A stretch of DNA of 64,000 nt from Liolophura sinensis (Eukaryota > Mollusca > Polyplacophora > Chitonida > Chitonidae): NCBI RefSeq assembly GCF_032854445.1, contig NW_027018075.1, positions 28,269-92,268 of the forward strand. Direction: 5' to 3'. Positions 38,001 through 50,800 of the stretch are shown piece after piece. Every line of letters starts with the position of its first letter. The first letter of the stretch is position 1. The translations under genes were made by a program, and so were the position numbers. The notes beneath the pieces are model-generated. The model was not told the DNA's origin and made no database searches. It saw only the letters and a list, made by a program, of their open reading frames with translations.

Positions 38001-39441
38001 GTTTTTCTACACGTAGATAAAGACATTGAGATTGTCTTGCACTTAGAAGTAAGGCAATTGCTGGGTGAGTTAAATGGGCTTGGCCCAAAGATTTGACGTC
38101 TTCTGAGCTACCGAAGGGCACATAACTTATAGTCAAAAGTTGAATATAGTAATGACCAGTCGCGACTGTACAGAGTACAGTGTAGCCGATTTCAATTAAC
38201 AAAAAGACCAGGCAAAAATGCAAAAGTGGAAAAAACTGTTCCAGTGCTTCTGGTAAGAGGCTAATCCGACGTATTTTGTGACGACAAATCGAATGGTGCA
38301 AACCGCGTTGCTCTCCGACCAATACTTTTGGCTGTAGCGACAATTGATTGATCATTGATGTCATAATCACGTGCCCAGCAACGGCTCTTACTCCATGGAA
38401 ACCAGGGATATTTGCAATTTTTTAACAGCTGCCGATGCCTGACCCAATTCTGCATCTTTTGGCACCTTAAAAATGTGGGTCAGTGTTTAGTTGTACTTTT
38501 TACAGCAGACTGTATCAAGTACCTTGTGTTTTTTATGTACAAATGGTCTGGTTTTTCTACACGTAGATAAAGACATTGAGATTGTCTTGCACTTAGAAGT
38601 AAGACAATTGCTGGGTGAGTTAAATGGGCTTGGCCGAAAGATTTCAGGTCTTCTGGGCTACCGAAGGGCACATAACTTATAGTCAAAAGTTGAATATAGT
38701 AATGACCAGTCGCGATTGTACAGAGTACAGTGTAGCCGATTTCAATTAACAAAAAGACCAGGTAAAAATGCAAAAGTGGAAAAACTGTTCCAGTGCTGCT
38801 GGTAAGAGGCTAATCCGACGTATTTTGTGACGAGAAATCGAATGGTGCAAACCGCGTTGCTCTCCGAAAAATACTTTTGGCTGTAGTGACAATTGAATGA
38901 TCATTTATGTCATAATCACGTGCCCAGCAACGGCTCTTACTCCATGGAAACCAGGGAAATTTGCAATTTTTCAACAGCTGCCGATGCCTGGCTCAATTCC
39001 GCATCTTTTGGCACCTTACTGAAGTGGGTCAGTGTTCAGTTGTACTTTTTACAGCAGACTGTATCAAGTACCTTGTGGTTTTCACGTACAAATGGTGTGG
39101 TTTTTCTACACGTAGATAAAGACATTGAGATTGTCTTGCACTTAGAAGTAAGGCAATTGCTGGGTGAGTTAAATGGCCTTGGCCCAAAGATTTGACGTCT
39201 TCTGGGCTACCGAAGGGCACATAACTTATAGTCAAAAGTTGAATATAGTAATGACCGGTCGCGATTGTACAGAGTACAGTGTAGCCGATTTCAATTAACA
39301 AAAAGACCAGGCAAAAATGCACAAGTGGAAAAACTGTTCCAGTGCTGCTGGTAAGAGGCTAATCCGACGTATTTTGTGACGAGAAATCGAATGGTGCAAA
39401 CCGCGTTGCTCTCCGACCAATACTTTTGGCTGTAGTGACAA
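35006..39441 (+). repeat. Array block 8: six-monomer periodicity continued
   Basis: Starts and classes: 35048 bP-T; 35597 aP-S; 36146 bP-U; 36696 aP-V; 37245 bP-U; 37794 dP-S; 38343 bP-T; 38893 aP-S. From the middle of the 36146 monomer to about 38.3 kb this is a third, partial copy of the 3,295-bp unit (36696 corresponds to 33400, 37794 to 34499, including ggaaacttgc). The T-S-U run starting at 35048 returns 3,295 bp later at 38343, sharing ctccgaaaaatac and gcaacagctc. The copied part between 36.6 and 38.2 kb carries extra single-base indels. Confidence 0.87.
36615..38240. other. Indel-enriched stretch, probably low sequence quality (minor)
   Basis: Compared with the otherwise matching copy 3,295 bp upstream, this stretch has scattered one-base changes in length: an extra T near 36628, a missing C near 36796, a missing C near 36986, an extra T near 37149, an extra A near 37179, a missing T near 37351 and an extra A near 38232. 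It also has a few substitutions (ggctcctta near 37364). The frames of every incidental ORF break here. The pattern resembles uncorrected long-read error more than ordinary monomer divergence, which elsewhere is mostly substitutions. Confidence 0.6.
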
Positions 39442-42400
39442 TTGATTGATCATTGATGTCATAATCACGTGCCCAGCAACAGCTCTTACTCCATGGAAAC
39501 CAGGGATATTTGCAATTTTTTAACAGCTGCCGATGCCTGGCCCAATTCCACATCTTTTGGCACCTTATAAATGTGGGTCAGTGTTTAGTTGTACTTTTTA
39601 CAGCAGACTGTATCAAGTACCTTGTGTTTTTTATGTACAAATGGTGTGGTTTTTCTACACGTAGATAAAGACATTGAGATTGTCTTGGACTTAGAAGTAA
39701 GACAATTGCTGGGTGAGTTAAATGGGCTTAGCCCAAAGATTTGACGTCTTCTGGGCTACCGAAGGGCACATAACTTATAGTCAAAAGTTGAATATAGTAA
39801 TGACCAGTCGCGATTGTACAGAGTACAGTGTAGCCGATTTCAATTAACAAAAAGACCAGGTAAAAATGCAAAAGTGGAAAAACTGTTCCAGTGCTGCTGG
39901 TAAGAGGCTAATCCGACGTATTTTGTGACGAGAAATCGAATGGTGCAAACCGCGTTGCTCTCCGACCAATACTTTTGGCTGTAGTGACAATTGAATGGTC
40001 ATTTATGTCATAATCACGTGCCCAGCAACGGCTCTTACTCCATGGAAACCAGGGATATTTGCAATTTTTTAACAGCTGCCGATGCCTGGCCCAATTCCAC
40101 ATCTTTTGGCACCTTATAAATGTGGGTCAGTGTTTAGTTGTACTTTTTACAGCAGACTGTATCAAGTACCTTGTGTTTTTTATGTACAAATGGTGTGGTT
40201 TTTCTACACGTAGATAAAGACATTGAGATTGTCTTGGACTTAGAAGTAAGACAATTGCTGGGTGAGTTAAATGGGCTTAGCCCAAAGATTTGACGTCTTC
40301 TGGGCTACCGAAGGGCACATAACTTATAGTCAAAAGTTGAATATAGTAATGACCAGTCGCGATTGTACAGAGTGCAGTGTAGCCGGTTTCAATTAACAAA
40401 AAGACCAGGCAAAAATGCAAAAATGGAAAAACTGTTCCAGTGCTGCTTGTAAGAGGCTAATCCGACGTATTTTGTGACGACAAATCGAATGGTGCAAACC
40501 GCGTTGCTCTCCGACCAATACTTTTGGCTGTAGTGACAATTGAATGATCATTTATGTCATAATCACGTGCCCAGCAACGGCTCTTACTCCATGGAAACCA
40601 GGGATATTTGCAATTTTTCAACAGCTGCCGATGCCTGGCTCAATTCCGCATCTTTTGGCACCTTATTCATGTGGGTCTGTGGTCAGTTGTACTTTTTACA
40701 GCAGACTGTATCAAGTACCTTGTGTTTTTCACGTACAAATGGTCTGGTTTTTCTACACGTAGATAAGGACATTGAGATTGTCTTGCACTTAGAAGTAAGG
40801 CAATTGCTGGGTGAGTTAAATGGGCTTAGCCCAAAGATTTCAGGTCTTCTGGGCTACCGAAGGGCACATAACTTATAGTCAAAAGTTGAATATAGTAATG
40901 ACCAGTCGGGATTGTACAGAGTACAGTGTAGCCGATTTCAATTAACAAAAAGACCAGGCAAAAATGCAAAAGTTTACAAACTGTTCCAGTGCTGCTGGTA
41001 AGAGACTAATCCGACGTATTTTTTGACGAGAAATCGAATGGTGCAAACCGCGTTGCTCTCCGACCAATACTTTTGGCTGTAGTGACAATTGAATGATAAT
41101 TTATGCCATAATCACGTGCACAGCAACGGGTCTTACTCCATGGAAACCAGGGAAATTTGCAATTTTTAAACAGCTGCCGATGCCTGGCTCAATTCCGCAT
41201 CTATTGGCACCTTACTGAAGTGGGTTAGTGTTCAGTTGTACTTTTTACAGCAGACTGTATCAAGTACCTTGTGGTTTTCACGTGCAAATGATGTGGTTTT
41301 TCTACACGTAGATAAAGACATTGAGATTGTCTTGCACTTAGAAGTAAGGCAATTGCTGGGTGAGTTAAATGGGCTTGGCCCAAAGATTTGACGTCTTCTG
41401 GGCTACCGAAGGGCACATAACTTATAGTCAAAAGTTGAATATAGTAATGACCAGTCGCGATTGTACAGAGTGCAGTGTAGCCGGTTTCAATTAACAAAAA
41501 AACCAGGCAAAAATGCACAAGTGGAAAAACTGTTCCAGTGCTGCTGGTAAGAGGCTAATCCGACGTATTTTGTGACGACAAATCGAATGGTGCAAACCGC
41601 GTTGCTCTCCGACCAATACTTTTCCCTGTAGTGACAATTGAATGATCATTTATGTCATAATCACGTGCCCAGCAACGGCTCTTACTCCATGGAAACCAGG
41701 GAAATTTGCAATTTTTCAACAGCTGCCGATGCCTGGCTCAATTCCGCATCTTTTGGCACCTTACTAAAGTGGGTGAGTGTTCAGTTGTACTTTTTACAGC
41801 AGACTGTATCAAGTACCTTGTTTTTTTTATGTACAAATGGTGTGGTTTTTCTACACGTAGATAAAGACATTGAGATTGTCTTGCACTTAGAAGTAAGGCA
41901 ATTGCTGGGTGAGTTAAATGGGCTTGGCCCAAAGATTTGACGTCTTCTGGGCTACCGAAGGGCACATAACTTATAGTCAAAAGTTGAATATAGCAATGAC
42001 CAGTCGCGATTGTACAGAGTACAGTTTAGCCGATTTCAATTAACAAAAAGACGAAGCAAAAATGCAAAAGTGGAAAAACTGTTCCAGTGCTACTAGTAAG
42101 AGCCTAATCCGACGTATTTTGTGACGAGAAATCGAATGGTGCAAACCGCGTTGCTCTCCGACTAATACTTTTGGCTGTAGCGACAGATCAATGATCATTG
42201 ATGTCATAATCACGTGCCCAGCAACGGCTCTTACTCCATGGAAACCAGGGATATTTGCAATTTTTTAACAGCTGCCGATGCCTGGCCCAATTCCACATCT
42301 TTTCGCACCTTATAAATGTGGGTCAGTGTTTAGTTGTACTTTTTACAGCAGACTGTATCAAGTACCTTGTGTTTTTTATGTACAATTGGTCTGGTTTTTC

Positions 42401-43160
42401 TACACGTAGATAAAGACATTGAGATTGTCTTGCACTTAGAAGTAAGAAAATTGCTGGGTGAGTTAAATGGGCTTGGCCGAAAGATTTCAGGTCTTCTGGG
42501 CTACCGAAGGGCACATAACTTATAGTCAAAAGTTGAATATAGTAATGACCAGTCGCGATTGTACAGAGTGCAGTGTAGCCGGTTTCAATTAACAAAAAGA
42601 CCAGGCAAAAATGCAAAAGTGGAAAAACTGTCCCAGTCCTGCTGGTAAGAGGCTAATCCGACGTATTTTGTGACGACAAATCGAATGGTGCAAACCGCGT
42701 TGCTCTCCGACCAATACTTTTGGCTGTAGTGACAATTGAATGATCATTTATGTCATAATCACGTGCCCAGCAACGGCTCTTACTCCATGGAAACCAGGGA
42801 AATTTGCAATTTTTCAACAGCTGCCGATGCCTGGCTCAATTCCGCATCTTTTGGCACCTTATTCATGTGGGTTTGTGGTCAGTTGTACTTTTTACAGCAG
42901 ACTGTATCAAGTACCTTGTGTTTTTTATGTACAAATGGTCTGGTTTTTCTACACGTAGATAAAGACATTGAGATTGTCTTGGACTTAGAAGTAAGACAAT
43001 TGCTGGGTGAGTTAAATGGGCTTGGCCCAAAGATTTCAGGTCTTCTGGGCTACCGAAGGGCACATAACTTATAGTCAAAAGTTGAATATAGTAATGACCA
43101 GTCGCGATTGTACAGAGTACAGTGTAGCCGATTTCAATTAACAAAAAGACCAGGTAAAAA
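39442..43160 (+). repeat. Array block 9: irregular U-U-V-S-S-U-V monomers
   Basis: Starts and classes: 39442 bP-U; 39991 dP-U; 40540 aP-V; 41089 aP-S with a gaatgataattt leader and atgccataatc; 41638 aP-S with a shortened ttgttttttttatg; 42187 cP-U; 42736 aP-V. The dS-bT-aS trimer of the right-hand family is absent for ten monomers here. The second half of the 42187 monomer carries acaattggtctgg and gaaaattgctgg, private variants that return at about 51170-51240 and 57757-57828. The 40972 region has gtttacaaactg, a variant also hinted at by gtttaaaaactg at 1993 and 22312. Confidence 0.84.
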
Positions 43161-46100
43161 TGCAAAAGTGACAAGTGGAAAAACTGTTCCAGTGCTGCTG
43201 GTAAGAGGCTAATCCGACGTATTTTGTGACGACAGATCGAATGGTGCAATCCGCGTTGCTCTCCGACCAATACTTTTGCCTGTAGCGACAATTGAATGAT
43301 CATTTATGTCATAATCACGTGCCCAGCAACGGCTCTTACTCCATGGAAACCAGGGAAATTTGCAATTTTTCAACAGCTGCCGATGCCTGGCTCAATTCCG
43401 CATCTTTTGGCACCTTATTCATGTGGGTCTGTGGTCAGTTGTACTTTTTTGCAGCAGACTGTATCAAGTACCTTGTGTTTTTCACGTACAAATGGTGTGG
43501 TTTTTCTACACGTAGATAAAGACATGAGATTGTCTTGCACTTAGAAGTAAGGCAATTGCTGGGTGAGTTAAAAGGCTTAGCCCAAAGATTTGACGTCTTC
43601 TGGGCTACCGAAGGGCACATAACTTATAGTCAAAGTTGAATATAGTAATGACCAGTCGCGATTGTACAGAGTACAGTGTAGCCGATTTCAATTAACAAAA
43701 AGACGAAGCAAAAATGCAAAAGTGGAAAAACTGTTCCAGTGCTACTAGTAAGAGGCTAATCCGACGTATTTTGTGACGAGAAATCGAATGGTGCAAACCG
43801 CGTTGCTCTCCGACCAATACTTTTGACTGTAGTGACAATTGATTGATCATTGATGTCATAATCACGTGCCCAGCAACGGCTCTTACTCATGGAAACCAGG
43901 GATATTTGCAATTTTTAACAGCTGCCGATGCCTGGCCCAATTCCACATCTTTTGGCACCTTATAAATGTGAGTCAGTGTTAGTTGTACTTTTTACAGCAG
44001 ACTGTATCAAGTACCTTGTGTTTTTTTATGTACAAATGGTGTGGTTTTCTACACGTAGATAAAGACATTGAGATTGTCTTGGACTTAGAAGTAAGACAAT
44101 TGCTGGGTGAGTTAAATGGGCTTAGCCAAAAGATTTGACGTCTTCTGGGCTACCGAAGGGCACATAACTTATAGTCAAAAGTTGAATATAGTAATGACCA
44201 GTCGCGATTGTACAGAGTACAGTGTAGCCGATTTCAATTAACAAAAAGACCAGGTAAAAATGCAAAAGTGGAAAAACTGTTCCAGTGCTGCTGTAAGAGG
44301 CTAATCCGACGTATTTTGTGACGAGAAATCGAATGGTGCAAACCGCGTTGCTCTCCGACCAATACTTTTGGCTGTAGTGACAATTGAATGATCATTTATG
44401 TCATAATCACGTGCCCAGCAACGGCTCTTACTCCATGGAAACCAGGGATATTTGCAATTTTTTAACAGCTGCCGATGCCTGGCCCAATTCCACATCTTTT
44501 GGCACCTTATAAATGTGGGTCAGTGTTTAGTTGTACTTTTTACAGCAGGACTGTATCAAGTACCTTGTGTTTTTTATGTACAAATGGTGTGGTTTTTCTA
44601 CACGTAGATAAAGACATTGAGATTGTCTTGGACTTAGAAGTAAACAATTGCTGGGTGAGGTTAAATGGCTTAGCCCAAAGATTTGACGTCTTCTGGGCTA
44701 CCGAAGGGCACATAACTTATAGTCAAAAGTTGAATATAGTAATGACCAGTCGCGATTGTATACAGAGTACAGTGTAGCCGATTTCAATTAACAAAAAGAC
44801 CAGGTAAAAATGCAAAAGTGGAAAAAACTGTTCCAGTGCTGCTGGTAAGAGGCTAATCCGACGTATTTTGTGACGAGAAATCAAATGGTGCAAACCGCGA
44901 TGCTCTCCGACCAATACTTTTGGCTGTAATGACAATTGAATGGTCATTTATGTCATAATCACGTGCCCAGCAACGGCTCTTACTCCATGGAAACCAGGGA
45001 AATTTGCAATTTTTCAACAGCTACCGATGACTGGCTCAATTCCGCATCTTTTGGCACCTTACTGAGTGGGTCAGTGTTTCAGTTGTACTTTTTACAGCAG
45101 ACTGTATCAAGTACCTTGTGGTTTTCACGTACAAATGGTGTGGTTTTTCTACACGTAGATAAAGACATGAGATTGTCTTGCACTTAGAAGTAAGGCAATT
45201 GCTGGGGTGAGTTAAATGGGCTTGGCCCAAAGATTTAACGTCTTCTGGGCTACCGAAGGGCACATAACTTTTAGTCAAAAGTTGAATATAGTAATAACCA
45301 GTCGCGATTGTACAGAGTACAGTGTAGCCGATTTCAATTAACAAAAAGACCAGGCAAAAATGCAAAAGTGGAAAAACTGTTCCAGTGCTGCTGGTAAGAG
45401 GCTAATCCGACGTATTTTGTGACGACAAATCGAATGGTGCAAACCGCGTTGCTCTCCGACCAATACTTTTGGCTGTAGCGACAATTGATTGATCATTGAT
45501 GTCATAATCACGTGCCCAGCAACGGCTCTTACTCCATGGAAACCAGGGATATTTGCAATTTTTAACAGCTGCCGATGCCTGACCCAATTCTGCATCTTTT
45601 GGCACCTTAAAAATGTGGGTCAGTGTTTAGTTGTACTTTTTACAGCAGACTGTATCAAGTACCTTGTGTTTTTATGTACAAATGGTGTGGTTTTTCTACA
45701 CGTAGATAAAGACATTGAGATTGTCTTGCACTTAGAAGTAAGACAATTGCTGGGTGAGTTAAATGGGCTTGGCCCAAAGATTTCAGGTCTTCTGGGCTAC
45801 CGAAGGGCACATAACTTATAGTCAAAAGTTGAATATAGTAATGACCAGGTCGCGATTGTACAGAGTACAGTGTAGCCGATTTCAATTAACAAAAAGACCA
45901 GGTAAAAATGCAAAAGTGGAAAAACTGTTCCAGTGCTGCTGGTAAGAGGCTAATCCGACGTATTTTGTGACGAGAAATCGAATGGTGCAAACCGCGTTTG
46001 CTCTCCGAAAAATACTTTTGGCTGTAGTGACAATTGAATGATCATTTATGTCATAATCACGTGCCCAGCAACGGCTCTTACTCCATGGAAACCAGGGAAA

Positions 46101-47830
46101 TTTGCAATTTTTCAACAGCTGCCGATGCCTGGCTCAATTCCGCATCTTTTGGCACCTTACTGAAGTGGGTCAGTGTTCAGTTGTACTTTTTTGCAGCAGA
46201 CTGTATCAAGTACCTTGTGTTTTTCACGTACAAATGGTGTGGTTTTTCTACACGTAGATAAAGACATTGAGATTGTCTTGCACTTAGAAGTAAGGCAATT
46301 GCTGGGTGAGTTAAAAGGGCTTAGCCCAAAGATTTGACGTCTTCTGGGCTACCGAAGGGCACATAACTTATAGTCAAAAGTTGAATATAGTAATGACCAG
46401 TCGCGATTGTACAGAGTACAGTGTAGCCGATTTCAATTAACAAAAGACGAAGCAAAAATGCAAAAGTGGAAAAACTGTTCCAGTGCTACTAGTAAGAGGC
46501 TAATCCGACGTATTTTGTGACGAGAAATCGAATGGTGCAAACCGCGTTGCTCTCCCGACCAATACTTTTGACTGTAGTGACAATTGATTGATCATTGATG
46601 TCATAATCACGTGCCCAGCAACGGCTCTTACTCCATGGAAACCAGGGATATTTGCAATTTTTTAACAGCTGCCGATGCCTGGCCCAATTCCACATCTTTT
46701 GGCACCTTATTAATGTGGGTCAGTGTTTAGTTGTACTTTTTACAGCAGACTGTTCAAGTACCTTGTGTTTTTATGTACAAATGGTGTGGTTTTTCTACAC
46801 GTAGATAAAGACATTGAGATTGTCTTGGACTTAGAGTAAGACAATTGCTGGGTGAGTTAAATGGGCTTAGCCCAAAGATTTGACGTCTTCTGGGCTACCG
46901 AAGAGCACATAACTTATAGTCAAAAGTTGAATATAGTAATGACCAGTCGCGATTGTACAGAGTACAGTGTAGCCGATTTCAATTAACAAAAAGACCAGGT
47001 AAAATGCAAAAGTGGAAAAACTGTTCCAGTGCTGCTGGTAAGAGGCTAATCCGACGTATTTTGTGACGAGAAATCGAATGGTGCAAACCGCGATGCTCTC
47101 CGACCAATACTTTTGGCTGTAATGACAATTGAATGGTCATTTATGTCATAATCACGTGCCCAGCAACGGCTCTTACTCCATGGAAACCAGGGAAATTGCA
47201 ATTTTTCAACAGCTACCGATGACTGGCTCAATTCCGCATCTTTTGGCACCTTACTGAAGTGGGTCAGTGTTCAGTTGTACTTTTTACCAGCAGACTGTAT
47301 CAAGTACCTTTGTGGTTTTCACGTACAAATGGTGTGGTTTTTCTACACGTAGATAAAGACATTGAGATTGTCTTGCACTTAGAAGTAAGGCAATTGCTGG
47401 GTGAGTTAAATGGGCTTGGCCCAAAGATTTGACGTCTTCTGAGCTACCGAAGGGCACATAACTTATAGTCAAAAGTTGAATATAGTAATGACCAGTCGCG
47501 ATTGTACAGAGTACAGTGTAGCCGATTTCAATTACAAAAAGACCAGGCAAAAATGCAAAAGTGGAAAAACTGTTCCAGTGCTGCTGGTAAGAGGCTAATC
47601 CGACGTATTTGTGACGAGAAATCAAATGGTGCAAACCGCGTTGCTCTCCGACCAATACTTTTGGCTGTAGCGACAATTGATTGATCATTGATGTCATAAT
47701 CACGTGCCCAGCAACGGCTCTTACTCCATGGAAACCAGGGATATTTGCAATGTTTTAACAGCTGCCGATGCCTGACCCAATTCTGCATCTTTTGGCACCT
47801 TAAAAATGTGGGTCAGTGGTTTAGTTGTAC
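43161..47830. other. Indel-dense segment with a hybrid left junction
   Basis: Monomers: 43292 V, 43839 U, 44384 U, 44936 dS, 45485 T, 46034 S/V chimera, 46584 U, 47129 dS, 47677 T. I count about 30 single-base insertions or deletions relative to monomer consensus. Examples: gacatgag at 43521 and 45165, tcttactcat at 43881, gctgtaagagg near 44289, cagcaggac near 44545, gtatacag near 44758, ctggggtgag near 45202, caggtcg near 45846, ctcccgacc near 46552, ttaccagcag near 47285, gtatttgtg near 47607. The matching monomers at 48776-51100 lack almost all of them. The left edge, tgcaaaagtgacaagtgg at 43161-43178, fuses two alternative spellings of one site. I infer an unpolished or joined assembly patch. 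Confidence 0.75.
46034..46583 (+). repeat. Chimeric S/V monomer
   Basis: The first part is an S body (gctcaattccgc, ttactgaagtgg, cagtgttcag), but from about 46181-46193 it continues as a V monomer (ttttttgcagcag, then gttaaaagggcttag and aagacgaagc). Elsewhere the ttttttgcagcag form follows only attcatgtgggtctgtgg (30250, 33545, 36850, 43448, 48928, 58813). The switch point lies between about 46180 and 46193. It could be a genuine gene-conversion or crossover product, but because it sits in the indel-dense segment an assembly collapse that removed several monomers is equally possible. Confidence 0.7.
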
Positions 47831-50800
47831 TTTTTACAGCAGACTGTATCAAGTACCTTGTGTTTTTTATGTACAAATGGTCTGGTTTTTCTACACGTAG
47901 ATAAAGACATTGAGATTGTCTTGCACTTAGAAGTAAGACAATTGCTGGGTGAGTTAAATGGGCTTGGCCGAAAGATTTCAGGTCTTCTGGGCTACCGAAG
48001 GGCACATAACTTATAGTCAAAAGTTGAATATAGTAATGACCAGTCGCGATTGTACAGAGTACAGTGTAGCCGATTTCAATTAACAAAAAGACCAGGTAAA
48101 AATGCAAAAGTGGAAAAACTGTTCCAGTGCTGCTGGTAAGAGGCTAATCCGACGTATTTTGTGACGAGAAATCGAATGGTGCAAACCGCGTTGCTCTCCG
48201 AAAAATACTTTTGGCTGTAGTGACAATTGAATGATCATTTATGTCATAATCACGTGCCCAGCAACGGCTCTTACTCCATGGAAACCAGGGAAATTTGCAA
48301 TTTTTCAACAGCTGCCGATGCCTGGCTCAATTCCGCATCTTTTGGCACCTTACTGAAGTGGGTCAGTGTTCAGTTGTACTTTTTACAGCAGACTGTATCA
48401 AGTACCTTGTGGTTTTCACGTACAAATGGTGTGGTTTTTCTACACGTAGATAAAGACATTGAGATTGTCTTGCACTTAGAAGTAAGGCAATTGCTGGGTG
48501 AGTTAAATGGGCTTGGCCCAAAGATTTGACGTCTTCTGGGCTACCGAAGGGCACATAACTTATAGTCAAAAGTTGAATATAGTAATGACCAGTCGCGATT
48601 GTACAGAGTACAGTGTAGCCGATTTCAATTAACAAAAAGACCAGGCAAAAATGCACAAGTGGAAAAACTGTTCCAGTGCTGCTGGTAAGAGGCTAATCCG
48701 ACGTATTTTGTGACGACAGATCGAATGGTGCAATCCGCGTTGCTCTCCGACCAATACTTTTGCCTGTAGCGACAATTGAATGATCATTTATGTCATAATC
48801 ACGTGCCCAGCAACGGCTCTTACTCCATGGAAACCAGGGAAATTTGCAATTTTTCAACAGCTGCCGATGCCTGGCTCAATTCCGCATCTTTTGGCACCTT
48901 ATTCATGTGGGTCTGTGGTCAGTTGTACTTTTTTGCAGCAGACTGTATCAAGTACCTTGTGTTTTTCACGTACAAATGGTGTGGTTTTTCTACACGTAGA
49001 TAAAGACATTGAGATTGTCTTGCACTTAGAAGTAAGGCAATTGCTGGGTGAGTTAAAAGGGCTTAGCCCAAAGATTTGACGTCTTCTGGGCTACCGAAGG
49101 GCACATAACTTATAGTCAAAAGTTGAATATAGTAATGACCAGTCGCGATTGTACAGAGTACAGTGTAGCCGATTTCAATTAACAAAAAGACGAAGCAAAA
49201 ATGCAAAAGTGGAAAAACTGTTCCAGTGCTACTAGTAAGAGGCTAATCCGACGTATTTTGTGACGAGAAATCGAATGGTGCAAACCGCGTTGCTCTCCGA
49301 CCAATACTTTTGACTGTAGTGACAATTGATTGATCATTGATGTCATAATCACGTGCCCAGCAACGGCTCTTACTCCATGGAAACCAGGGATATTTGCAAT
49401 TTTTTAACAGCTGCCGATGCCTGGCCCAATTCCACATCTTTTGGCACCTTATAATTGTGAGTCAGTGTTTAGTTGTACTTTTTACAGCAGACTGTATCAA
49501 GTACCTTGTGTTTTTTATGTACAAATGGTGTGGTTTTTCTACACGTAGATAAAGACATTGAGATTGTCTTGGACTTAGAAGTAAGACAATTGCTGGGTGA
49601 GTTAAATGGGCTTAGCCCAAAGATTTGACGTCTTCTGGGCTACCGAAGGGCACATAACTTATAGTCAAAAGTTGAATATAGTAATGACCAGTCGCGATTG
49701 TACAGAGTACAGTGTAGCCGATTTCAATTAACAAAAAGACCAGGTAAAAATGCAAAAGTGGAAAAACTGTTCCAGTGCTGCTGGTAAGAGGCTAATCCGA
49801 CGTATTTTGTGACGAGAAATCGAATGGTGCAAACCGCGTTGCTCTCCGACCAATACTTTTGGCTGTAGTGACAATTGAATGATCATTTATGTCATAATCA
49901 CGTGCCCAGCAACGGCTCTTACTCCATGGAAACCAGGGATATTTGCAATTTTTTAACAGCTGCCGATGCCTGGCCCAATTCCACATCTTTTGGCACCTTA
50001 TAAATGTGGGTCAGTGTTTAGTTGTACTTTTTACAGCAGACTGTATCAAGTACCTTGTGTTTTTTATGTACAAATGGTGTGGTTTTTCTACACGTAGATA
50101 AAGACATTGAGATTGTCTTGGACTTAGAAGTAAACAATTGCTGGGTGAGTTAAATGGGCTTAGCCCAAAGATTTGACGTCTTCTGGGCTACCGAAGGGCA
50201 CATAACTTATAGTCAAAAGTTGAATATAGTAATGACCAGTCGCGATTGTACAGAGTACAGTGTAGCCGATTTCAATTAACAAAAAGACCAGGTAAAAATG
50301 CAAAAGTGGAAAAACTGTTCCAGTGCTGCTGGTAAGAGGCTAATCCGACGTATTTTGTGACGAGAAATCAAATGGTGCAAACCGCGATGCTCTCCGACCA
50401 ATACTTTTGGCTGTAATGACAATTGAATGGTCATTTATGTCATAATCACGTGCCCAGCAACGGCTCTTACTCCATGGAAACCAGGGAAATTTGCAATTTT
50501 TCAACAGCTACCGATGACTGGCTCAATTCCGCATCTTTTGGCACCTTACTGAAGTGGGTCAGTGTTCAGTTGTACTTTTTACAGCAGACTGTATCAAGTA
50601 CCTTGTGGTTTTCACGTACAAATGGTGTGGTTTTTCTACACGTAGATAAAGACATTGAGATTGTCTTGCACTTAGAAGTAAGGCAATTGCTGGGTGAGTT
50701 AAATGGGCTTGGCCCAAAGATTTAACGTCTTCTGGGCTACCGAAGGGCACATAACTTTTAGTCAAAAGTTGAATATAGTAATAACCAGTCGCGATTGTAC

